NCBI GenBank assembly: GCA_964017065.1
Contig: OZ024787.1
Span: 5,577,301-5,641,300, forward strand
DNA: 64,000 nucleotides
Direction of reading: 5' to 3'
Source: Haliclona indistincta
Taxonomy: Eukaryota; Porifera; Demospongiae; Haplosclerida; Chalinidae
This document shows, piece after piece, positions 44,529-52,711 of the stretch. Made by a program: the position numbers and the translations under genes. The first letter of the stretch is position 1, and every line of letters begins with the position of its first letter. The notes beneath the pieces are model-generated. The model worked only from the letters and a program-made list of their open reading frames with translations, did not search any database and was not told where the DNA came from.

Positions 44529-47230
44529 ATGATACCCTATTGGTGGGTCCTACTGTTCATGCATCGCTGGTCGATGTTTTATTGCGCTTTCGTCAACACA
44601 GAGTTGCTCTTATCGCAGATGTTAGTCGTATGTATCGGGCAGTAGCTTTACCTGAGTCAGATCGTGATATGCATCGATTCGTATGGAGAACTTCTCCTAA
44701 TGACCATCTAAAAGACTATCGCATGACTCGTGTGACGTTTGGCGTGTCTTCTTCAGCATTTATTGCTAATATGTGTATCAAACAAAATGCTATAGATCAT
44801 GCTTCGCAGTTCCCTCAAGCTGCAGAAGCAGTACACAGTTCGTTCTACGTAGACGATGGTCTAACTGGTGCAGATTCCGTAGAACAAGCTATAGAGCTAC
44901 ACAACCAGTTGCAAATGCTCTTTGACGCAGGTGGATTCCTCCTCCGGAAATGGAATTCTAGTGAGACTGCTGTACTAGAAAACATAGAGCCTAAACTCAG
45001 AGATGTGCAGCACACCCACACAATCATCGATTCAGAAGCATATACAAAGACATTGGGTGTAGAATGGTATTCGAATACTGATAAGTTTCGATTAATAGTT
45101 GCTGATCTTGTACATTCAGAGGTTTTCACCAAAAGAGAGTTGACATCAGACATCGCCAAAGTTTATGATCCATTAGGATGGATCGCTCCTGTGACCATCA
45201 AAGCTAAAATCCTTCTACAACGATTATGGGAGGAAAAGATCCAATGGGATGATCAAGTACCAGAAGCGTTACTACAGATTTGGTTACGCTGGCGTACAGA
45301 GCTGAAATTGCTTACAGAGAAGAATATATCACGTTGTTATTTTCCAAAAGATGCAACCATTATTTATCAACAAATACATGGCTTCTCTGATGCATCAGAA
45401 TTGGCATATGCTGCTGTCGTATATCTACGCCAAGTAGACTCTACTGGTACTGTACATATCGCACTTGTTGCAGCTAAGACAAAAGTTGCGCCGATCAAAA
45501 GACAGAGCATACCACGTTTAGAGCTCTGTGGAGCTGGTCTGCTCGCACAGCTATTGCATCATTGTCAAATTACATTTAAATTTCCTTTGAGAGACACTTT
45601 TGCGTGGACAGACAGTACCATTGTATTGAATTGGCTCGCCGGGAATCCGCGACGGTTCAAAGCATTTGTGGGAAACAGAGTCTCGCAAATTATAGATCTT
45701 GTTCCACCTAACCGCTGGCACTTTGTAGAAGGCATTGAGAATCCAGCAGACTGTGCTTCTCGCGGACTATACGGTTCTGAGTTGTTGACACACAAATTAT
45801 GGTGGTCAGGACCACAATGGCTGACTTTGGGAATTCATCATTGGCCTAAACAACCAACTCTATCTCCAAATAATCTATCTGAAGAAGCTGATGAAATCTG
45901 TGCTCACACTGCTGTTCTTCAGACTGTTCCATCTACTGTCATTCCTATGGATCAGTACTCGAGCTATACACAACTCAAGAGAATTACAGCTTGGATTAGA
46001 CGATTTGTCAAGAATTGCCAAACAGCTGCTAATGACAGAACTACTGGTCCTTTGACTGCTAAGGAATTGGAACAAGCTCAAAACTACTGGATTGTAATAT
46101 CTCAACGAGATCATTTCTCAAAAGAGATCAATCTGCTCAGTCAAAACAAGCCAGTTTCCAAATCGAGCTCATTACGATCCTTACACCCATTCATTGACCA
46201 AGCAGGTATTATTCACGTTGGTGGTCGTCAGCAAAACTCTAACCAAAACTACAACAAACAACATCCTGTCATCCTCCATGGAAAGCATATCATCTCAAAG
46301 CTGATTGTTAGTGCAGAACATCTACGACTACTTCATGCTGGACCGCTACTCATGAACGCATCACTAAGGCGTCGATTCCACTTTCTAGGAGGACGCAGAG
46401 TCGTTCGGTTCATCACACGCAGTTGCGTCATATGCAAGCGGCAAACAGCTCGAGCTCATCCACCACCATTGATGGGTCAACTTCCTGCCGAACGCATCAC
46501 TCCTGATATCGTTTTCAGTCACGTAGGAATTGACTATGCTGGGCCATTACTCATCAAGTTTGGTTATGTTCGTAAACCTACTCTGAAAAAAGCATATGTG
46601 TGTGTATTTGTGTCTTTATCTACAAAGGCTGTTCATCTAGAACTGGTCTCCGATCTCACGACAGAAGCATTCATAGCTTGTTTGCGCCGCTTTGTTGCAA
46701 GGAGAGGTAAACCAACAAATATCTGGAGTGATCATGGGACTAACTTCATAGGAGCAGCTCGGCAGCTCAATGAATTATATACATTCCTCAAGGAGAAGAA
46801 AACAACTGAAGTTATTTCCCGCTTCTGTTCTGATCAATCCATTACATGGGATTTTATTCCCGAGCATGTGCCACATTTTGGCGGTTTATGGGAAGCCGCT
46901 GTCAAAAGCTTCAAACGACATCTATATCGAATAATGGGAGATACGAAACTCACGTTTGAAGAGATGACAACCACTTTGACGCAAATCGAGGCATGTCTTA
47001 ACAGCAGACCACTCACTCCCCTTCCTACTAGCGAAGACGCTAATTTCGAAGTGCTCACTCTGGGACATTTCTTGATCGGGCGTCCTCTGGAAGCACTACC
47101 CGACTGTCAAGATGTTTCACTTCAAGTCAACCCGCTCAAGCGATGGCACCTATGCCAAACTCTGATAAGACATTTTTGGAACCGATGGTCAACAGAATAC
47201 ATTACCAATTTGCAGAGAATGACTAAGTGA
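44423..47230 (+). CDS. BEL/Pao pol: reverse transcriptase, RNase H, integrase
   Basis: This frame is shifted relative to gag. It begins within the reverse transcriptase (IRAVFDASAKSSTGVSLNDT), includes the active site SFYVDDGLTG, the thumb/Pao-specific region, RNase H (IHGFSDASELAYAAVVYL; RLELCGAGLLAQLL; AWTDSTIVLNWL), an H2C2 zinc-binding region (SAEHLRLLHAG…CVICKRQ), and the integrase core with Asp (HVGIDYAGPLL), Asp (WSDHGTNFIG) and Glu (HFGGLWEAAVKS). A TGA at 47,228-47,230 ends the frame early. The family's C-terminal domain continues in the same frame to 47,434 (VIVQEKNSTPTRWPIARIIA…). Supplies reverse transcription and integration. Confidence 0.88.
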   Translation: MFYMPMHAVRKESSSTTKIRAVFDASAKSSTGVSLNDTLLVGPTVHASLVDVLLRFRQHRVALIADVSRMYRAVALPESDRDMHRFVWRTSPNDHLKDYRMTRVTFGVSSSAFIANMCIKQNAIDHASQFPQAAEAVHSSFYVDDGLTGADSVEQAIELHNQLQMLFDAGGFLLRKWNSSETAVLENIEPKLRDVQHTHTIIDSEAYTKTLGVEWYSNTDKFRLIVADLVHSEVFTKRELTSDIAKVYDPLGWIAPVTIKAKILLQRLWEEKIQWDDQVPEALLQIWLRWRTELKLLTEKNISRCYFPKDATIIYQQIHGFSDASELAYAAVVYLRQVDSTGTVHIALVAAKTKVAPIKRQSIPRLELCGAGLLAQLLHHCQITFKFPLRDTFAWTDSTIVLNWLAGNPRRFKAFVGNRVSQIIDLVPPNRWHFVEGIENPADCASRGLYGSELLTHKLWWSGPQWLTLGIHHWPKQPTLSPNNLSEEADEICAHTAVLQTVPSTVIPMDQYSSYTQLKRITAWIRRFVKNCQTAANDRTTGPLTAKELEQAQNYWIVISQRDHFSKEINLLSQNKPVSKSSSLRSLHPFIDQAGIIHVGGRQQNSNQNYNKQHPVILHGKHIISKLIVSAEHLRLLHAGPLLMNASLRRRFHFLGGRRVVRFITRSCVICKRQTARAHPPPLMGQLPAERITPDIVFSHVGIDYAGPLLIKFGYVRKPTLKKAYVCVFVSLSTKAVHLELVSDLTTEAFIACLRRFVARRGKPTNIWSDHGTNFIGAARQLNELYTFLKEKKTTEVISRFCSDQSITWDFIPEHVPHFGGLWEAAVKSFKRHLYRIMGDTKLTFEEMTTTLTQIEACLNSRPLTPLPTSEDANFEVLTLGHFLIGRPLEALPDCQDVSLQVNPLKRWHLCQTLIRHFWNRWSTEYITNLQRMTK

Positions 47231-47434
47231 CAAACTAAGAATTCAAATCTCGCTGTGGGAGATGTGGTTATTGTACAAGAAAAGAATTCAACGCCCACTC
47301 GATGGCCGATAGCCAGGATCATAGCTGTCTATCCAGGACGTGATGGTGTTGTTCGAGTGGTGGACGTCAAAACAGCTACAGGAACTTACACTAGACCCTC
47401 AGTCAAGATCATACCTCTATCAGTAGACAATTGA
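47231..47434 (+). pseudogene. C-terminal part of BEL/Pao pol beyond the premature stop
   Basis: The 67 codons after the TGA remain open and match the DUF5641-type domain that follows the integrase in BEL/Pao elements (WPIARIIAVYPGRDGVVRVV…). The natural stop is TGA at 47,432. This supports the view that the stop at 47,228 is a point mutation. Confidence 0.75.
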
Positions 47435-47513
47435 ACAGAATTCACTATTTTTTTAGGCTCTTATCACTATCATATAGTAACTATTTAAAACCATTGGTTT
47501 TACCCCGCCGGTA

Positions 47514-47645
47514 TGTTGACATCATTTCTATGACGTCATTTTTCATGTATATATTGTGCTGCTCAATAATAATAATCTGTTCTGTTCTGTCCCTCTACGG
47601 TATCTCCATGTCGAGCGTTTTTAGTTTCGAGAAGATACACACACA
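47514..47645 (+). repeat. 3' LTR (132 bp)
   Basis: Matches the 5' LTR except for a C in place of T within CTCTACGGTA. Followed by the target duplication CCTGT. Confidence 0.9.
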
Positions 47646-47799
47646 CCTGTTCTTTTAGGTGTTCACCCTTCGCACTGTACAGAATGTAATATGCTCACGT
47701 GATAGAGCACTCAGTGAGGCTAGCCGTTACTCATGCAGACCATAAAAGTAGAAGATTACAACTATGACATTTACACACACTAACAGCATAAAAAACATT

Positions 47800-48327
47800 A
47801 ACACTTTAACAAATACGTTGACTTTGCATGGATGTGTTCATGAGATTGAGATAAGTATGATACGAGGGAAGGACCAACGTACCCGAGGGTGGTAAAGAGA
47901 TTATTGACTGCACCGATAAGATATCGAGTCTTTAGCAGAATGTGCTCAGAATCTGAAAGATCATATTTCAACCTGTTTCCAAGATGTAGCACTGAGTCAG
48001 CAAAAGGTAGAGATTGCCCAAAGAAATTAAACCAGACATCGTCAGAAGCCCGATTACCAAGACAAAATTTGATCAACTGAGTTTTCAGTGGATTAAAACA
48101 AGGCCACAATCAGATGCAAAGGATTCACAAGTACAAAGCAATAAACGCAGCGCAGAAGCAGAGGGAGCTAACAAAACAACATCATCTGCATACGCCAGGA
48201 CTCCAGCAAAGTGATGACTCCAGTGACAACCAACACCACTGGATTTCAATCTAAGGAGAAGTTCGTCAAGGTAAATAGCAAAAAGGATGGGAGAAAGAAC
48301 ACCTGGCATCCAGCAGCCGGATACCAA
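47800..48327 (-). mobile_element. Non-LTR retrotransposon reverse transcriptase fragment
   Basis: Minus frames 48,327-48,085 and 48,109-47,798 give PGVLSPILFAIYLDELLLRL, then HHFAGVLAYADDVVLLAPSA with the YADD active site, and after a one-base shift NPLKTQLIKFCLG. The order and spacing are those of a LINE-type (CR1/L2/jockey-like) reverse transcriptase palm and thumb. Fingers and endonuclease are absent. It begins abruptly at about 48,320 against an integrase fragment. Confidence 0.75.
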
Positions 48328-48910
48328 GAAGTTTCTCTACCACTGAATTACCCTGCTCCACTAACCCTTGACACCTTGGGTTTCGTGGTCGTCCATTGAC
48401 GATTGTCACGTCACCAGGCCAATCCTTCACTAAACTCTCCACTATTTCATTGATGAATTCCCGCCCATTATCAGAATGAAGAATCTTTGGTGTGCCTAAG
48501 TAGCTAAAAACGAATTTTGCAGGTTGAGTGCCACTTCAGCAGCTGTTTTGTGGGTAAGTGCAAAAAGAACATGAATCTTGGACCAGTGGTCCATGAAGTG
48601 TCCAATCCATTTGTAAATCCCGTCTGGCCGATGTCTCATGTCAATCAGATCAATCTACGAGATAAACAGAAAATTTTCCATAATTAAGTGGTAGAACAAC
48701 TTACTTGACCTCTAGTCATAAATCCAGATGAAATTATTGGTCTTAACGGGGCCTGAGCTGTTTGAGGCTTCCGCATGTGACATCTAAGACACATCTTTTT
48801 AAATCCTATATAGTTTGTTATCGCTGCTTCCAATCCTCTTGGTGGATCACTCCAGAAGTAGCAGATTACCAGCTCAAGTCTGCTCTCCTTCACAGACTCC
48901 TCAACTGCAT
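48318..48910 (-). pseudogene. KRBA2/SCAND3-like integrase fragment
   Basis: Exon at about 48,900-48,712: ICYFWSDPPRGLEAAITNYI, then CLRCHMRKPQTAQAPLRPII (zinc-binding end) and GFMTRGQ, with donor GTAAGTTG. Intron of about 55 nt. Then IDLIDMRHRPDGIYKWIGHF, MDHWSKIHVLFALTHKTAAE and, after a frameshift, KILHSDNGREFINEI, and RPRNPRCQGLVEQGNSVVEK. This is the integrase core used by KRBA2/SCAND3 and related elements, with Asp residues in IDLID and HSDNG visible. It is cut off at about 48,318 by the LINE fragment. Confidence 0.7.
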
Positions 48911-49043
48911 ATTGCTAAAGCCTATTGTACTGTACCGTATATATTTTATTATAGTAATCACGAAGAAATTTTTTGATTTTAATCACAATACAGTTTTTCT
49001 AAGCGTGGTGGTTAATACAATAATACCATGTCGCTCCACTTAC

Positions 49044-50276
49044 AGGTGGTGTATAGTAATTCCTCCTTCGTTGGCGACATACTCTCTAAAATTAGTAGAG
49101 AGTAAAATACTATTATTCAACTATTATTAGAAGCATTTTGTTATCTAAAATGCATTGCACACTTCATTGTGACCACAACTGATATTTTTACCTTCGCTGG
49201 TGGTACCACAACTGCCGGAGGAGGATGAGCTTGGGGACCAGATGGTACCGCAACTGCCGGAGGAGGATGAGCTTGTGGACCAGGTGGAATCACAACTGCC
49301 GGAGGAGGATGAGCTTGTGGACCAGGTGGAATCACAACTGCCGGAGGAGGATGAGCTTGGGGACCAGGTGGAATCACAACTGCCGGAGGAGGATGAGCTT
49401 GGGGACCAGGTGGAATCACAACTGCCGGAGGAGGATGAGCTTGCATGGGACCAGGTGGTACTGCAACTGCCGAACGAGAGGGTAGGGGTCCGATCACTGG
49501 AGCAAGAGCAGGATGCTTCTTTGGTGTTGATGTTTTCTTTTGTGTCTGAAAAATAACAATGCTGCTAAGTCACACCTTGGCAAAAAAATTCAACTTACTA
49601 ATTGGCTGAAAGAAATATCCTCACTTTCGTCACTGGAAGTAGTGAAGCAATCAAAACTCCCTATACATGAATAAATATTGTGAACACCTCAAAAATTGTA
49701 CATCAAATTTACCACTGAATCAGACTCTTAATATAGTCATTATACATTATACTAGCATTCTTTCTAGCCCTAGGGTTAAAAAACCAATGGATCTTTACCT
49801 ACACCACTTCAATGTCAGTAACAGATGATCATTAATTTTTGTACACAATCACGTATACATAATTATCTTGAACAAATCTGATTTATACCCACAATGCTTT
49901 TGGAAATTGTTTGCATGCAGGGGTTCTAGCTAGGCAGTTTCTAAATGGATTGCAGCACACCAACTCGCTTATCCATGCACTGTAATGCATGTTTACTCAC
50001 CATTACTGATTTCATGAGCTGCGGCGGCCAAACTTGAGCTAGCGCCTTCTTCTTCACGCCTTTGTTTCCGGCGAGAAGCTGCTCTTGTTCTGTTTGCGGC
50101 CACTTTTAAAATTAAGTAGGATTCATAACAGTCGAACAATATACACAAGCATGCATGCAATTACTGATACTTCGTTCACGACAACTAGCATGCATAAATG
50201 GCTGGCTATAAGTAATGAAATCTGAAGACTGCATGCATCAAGTGCTGCACACCGTGCGATGATGCATGCACTTACT
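49044..50276 (-). CDS. Pro-rich family gene B (minisatellite exon)
   Basis: A 5' exon ends at 50,276 with the A of the start codon (…CGCAA, donor GTAAGTG). The next exon (50,102-50,001) begins TG, creating ATG at the junction, and reads MAANRTRAASRRKQRREEEG…AHEISN. Exon 3, 49,660-49,599, is GSFDCFTTSSDESEDISFSQ. Exon 4, 49,545-49,192 (118 codons, no lesion), is the minisatellite with a 15-residue unit around QAHPPPAVVIPPG, ending VPPAK. Exon 5, 49,085-49,044, is Arg-rich (RVCRQRRRNYYTPP) with donor GTAAGTGG. All phases agree. Downstream exons are not found; transposon debris begins at 48.9 kb. Function unknown; a disordered nuclear protein is a guess from composition. Confidence 0.6.
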
Positions 50277-50289
50277 TGCGGCATAAGCT

Positions 50290-50860
50290 ATCTCTGCTTT
50301 CGGCTTGACAACTATCCAACCTCGGTTGGCGAGGGAGAGAAAACACCTCTGGGGAACTGCACAGCTGTAGGAGTGTGCGGTACCTGATAGAGATCGGTAT
50401 ATAGTCACACCGCACCGTCACGTTTGACGAGCCGAACTGCACTGACAGGCTGCACTGCCGGTCAACCTATAGTCAACACACCTCTAGTATAGCCACACTG
50501 CACTGACGAGCGTCTAGCTTGCACTACTGAGCTACACTATAACAGCACAGTATAACTGCACGCTGGATGACCGCATTGCATGTGCAACATAGAAACAGCC
50601 GTGAGAATTACTTCTTATGCACTGCCTCCAACTGACCATCCATAAGACTGTATTAACTAGTTAAAGCGCCGTTGCGAGTGCAATAATTCCCGTATTGCAC
50701 GAGCAGACGGTGCTTTTACTGGTTTGTAGCACGACAGCTTGCCGCTGTCACTGAATCTTTGTGCCAGGGCGACTTATTCTCGAGGTCGAGCCAAGGTCAG
50801 TCACCGCCCACCCTATCTTTAACCCTCCTGGCCGTGCTATATTTTCCCTGGCCGTGCTAT
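50290..50860. other. Intergenic sequence with repeats shared with the far side of the MULE
   Basis: At 50,588-50,650 a unit (CATAGAAA…GAGAATTACTTCTTATGCACTGCC…) matches three tandem units at 56,486-56,650. A 20-bp unit CTGGCCGTGCTATATTTTCC is duplicated at 50,828-50,867. No gene seen. Confidence 0.5.
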
Positions 50861-50871
50861 ATTTTCCATAT

Positions 50872-51046
50872 GGCTGTGTCTATTGACACCAATTTGTTGG
50901 TGTCAATAACGGCCACGAAACGGCTATTGATACCAACTCGTCGCGTCGGTGTCAATAACGACCAAAAAAGCGCTATTTGACACCAACTCGCGACGAGCCG
51001 CTTGTTGGTGTCAACAACGGCCACAAATACGCTATAGCCACCAATT
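50872..51046 (+). repeat. Left terminal inverted repeat of the MULE
   Basis: Starts GGCTGTGTCTATTGACACC. Inside are three modules in which TTGACACCAA (or ATTGATACCAA) is followed 5-25 bases later by TTGGTGTCAA (or CGGTGTCAA), each a potential hairpin. By eye I count 15 CpG dinucleotides in 175 bp, far above the flanking density. The modules could be repeated transposase-binding sites. Confidence 0.9.
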
Positions 51047-51198
51047 GCGCCAACAGGTACGTGCATACCTACGACTACGTACCTATGGCGCAGCGTACAA
51101 CGCAACGATCAAACGCCTGTTAGAGTTTTAGAATTTCATTGAAATGAATGACTAGGATGAATAAATAATGAACAGATGGTCAGTGTATAAGACTACAA

Positions 51199-52711
51199 TC
51201 ATTCTGCCTGCTTGCACTGCCACACTATCCATTCTCGAATTCTGTCACTATTTCCCTGAATTATAAATACAAAAAATATTATTATTACTGATTAACGATA
51301 ATGAACCTAACCGGTTTGAATAGATATTTTTCAGTCTTAAGTAATTCATGTAACGCATACTGGATTAAAGATAAATCAACAGTATTATTGTTGCTTAGTG
51401 TACTGTGGTGAAATCTTACCATGCACACAAATACTCCACAGTCTGATCCATTTGATTGCTTTGGAAGATTCTGTAGTAAGGCTTTTGACTCAGTACATGT
51501 GCATAATACCTTGATGACATCAGCTGCATATGATACTGTAACCTTTGATGACAACCACTTCTTTAAGCGGCTCACACACTCCGGGTATCTACCATTCATG
51601 GAGTCATACACCCTAATTGTACCTTCTTTAGGATGAACAACCTAAATAATAATAGTTATTATTACACTAGAGATTGTGTATTATAATTATACCAGTAGTA
51701 TCCAGTGACTACACGTGCAGATGGGTAAAAGCAAGTGATCTTGGTCCAGTAGTTGAATCTATAAATTATGTGCATGACTGTGATCAATAGTAATACATCA
51801 TACCTTAATGCCGATATTTTTGCGGTACTTGTGAATGTAAAATCACTATTATGTTACCGAGTCTAGTTCAGTTATATACCGAACCCTCGAACGCTACATG
51901 GTCAAAAATTTTACTGATTAAATTTTAGCGGGACTTAAATTTCGCGATTTGAACGAGCGTAATACAAAATTGTATTGAATACTAAATTTTCGCTTATAAT
52001 TTTTGCCAATTGTACTGCTCGCAAATTGAAGTGCTCGCAAAAATACCAGCTTTACAGTATTATTATAGTAACTCACATCCTTATACCACTGTTTGGCTGA
52101 CAGTTCATTCTTGGCCAGAACGTTATAAAAAATGGTGACAATACATGAACGAGAGTTCCATTCTAATCATTATATAATTAGATATTATATACTGCTCAAT
52201 GCTAGATCATTGTTGGCTCACCATCTTGTTGACATTCTTAGCAGACACTTGCAAAAATGACATTACAGCCTATATAGTACACTCATCATAGTGCAGTTCA
52301 ATTTTACCACAACAACTACAATGCACCTGGTCAGTAAGCCACTTGCCAGGAAAGACAGAGAAGATGTCATTGTCATACATTAGACCCATTTGGCCATATG
52401 TACCCTCCATTGCCTTTTTCCAGATAGCACAAACCTATTATAATTATAATAGACACATGAATGGAAATTTTATGACATAATATTATGTTTAAAACTAACC
52501 ACTCTCTGGGTTTCTAAGGGTAGAACCCACCATTCTGGAGATGAAACATCAACCCAAGAAAGGTGTGGTTGTAGATCATCTGAGACTGGATTAGAATTAG
52601 CTATGTCACAAAGTTGAACTTGATGAACACTGCTCGGCAAATCATCTACAGTGGCATCAGGTAAATCGCTTTTGGCATCAGCTAAATGGTCTACTGTTCT
52701 CTCAGCATTGC
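51199..52711 (-). CDS. Module 3: Ulp1/SENP-type cysteine protease (C48 family)
   Basis: An N-terminal extension (SNAERTVDHLADAKSDLPDA…, VCAIWKKAMEGTYGQMGLMY…) is followed by FFYNVLAKNELSAKQWYKD and by the catalytic core: His in CSHWILL, Asp 17 residues later in IRVYDSMNGRYPE, oxyanion Gln and Cys in LPKQSNGSDCGVFVC. These match the His-Asp-Gln-Cys arrangement and spacing of Ulp1/SENP enzymes, which cleave SUMO or other ubiquitin-like modifiers. The protein ends REWIVWQCKQAE. One T-run frameshift lies in exon 10. Exons 51,758-51,199 join in phase. Confidence 0.85.

Larger units (their letters stand above)
41737..47650 (+). mobile_element. Full-length BEL/Pao LTR retrotransposon with 5-bp target duplication
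   Basis: Two 132-bp direct repeats (41,742-41,873 and 47,514-47,645) begin TGTTGACATC, end ACACACA and differ at one base that I can see. They are flanked by CCTGT at 41,737-41,741 and 47,646-47,650. The interior encodes gag and pol in the order aspartic protease, reverse transcriptase, RNase H, integrase, which is the BEL/Pao order. A possible primer-binding site starts with TGG four bases after the 5' LTR (41,878). No purine-rich tract is evident before the 3' LTR. The LTRs are short for the family. Near identity of the LTRs suggests a recent insertion; one frameshift and one stop in pol suggest it is no longer autonomous. Confidence 0.92.

Noticed and set aside
49200..49556. Plus-strand repeat PEEDELVDQVESQL
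   Set aside because: Antisense shadow of the Pro-rich exon of gene B, which has matched splice sites.
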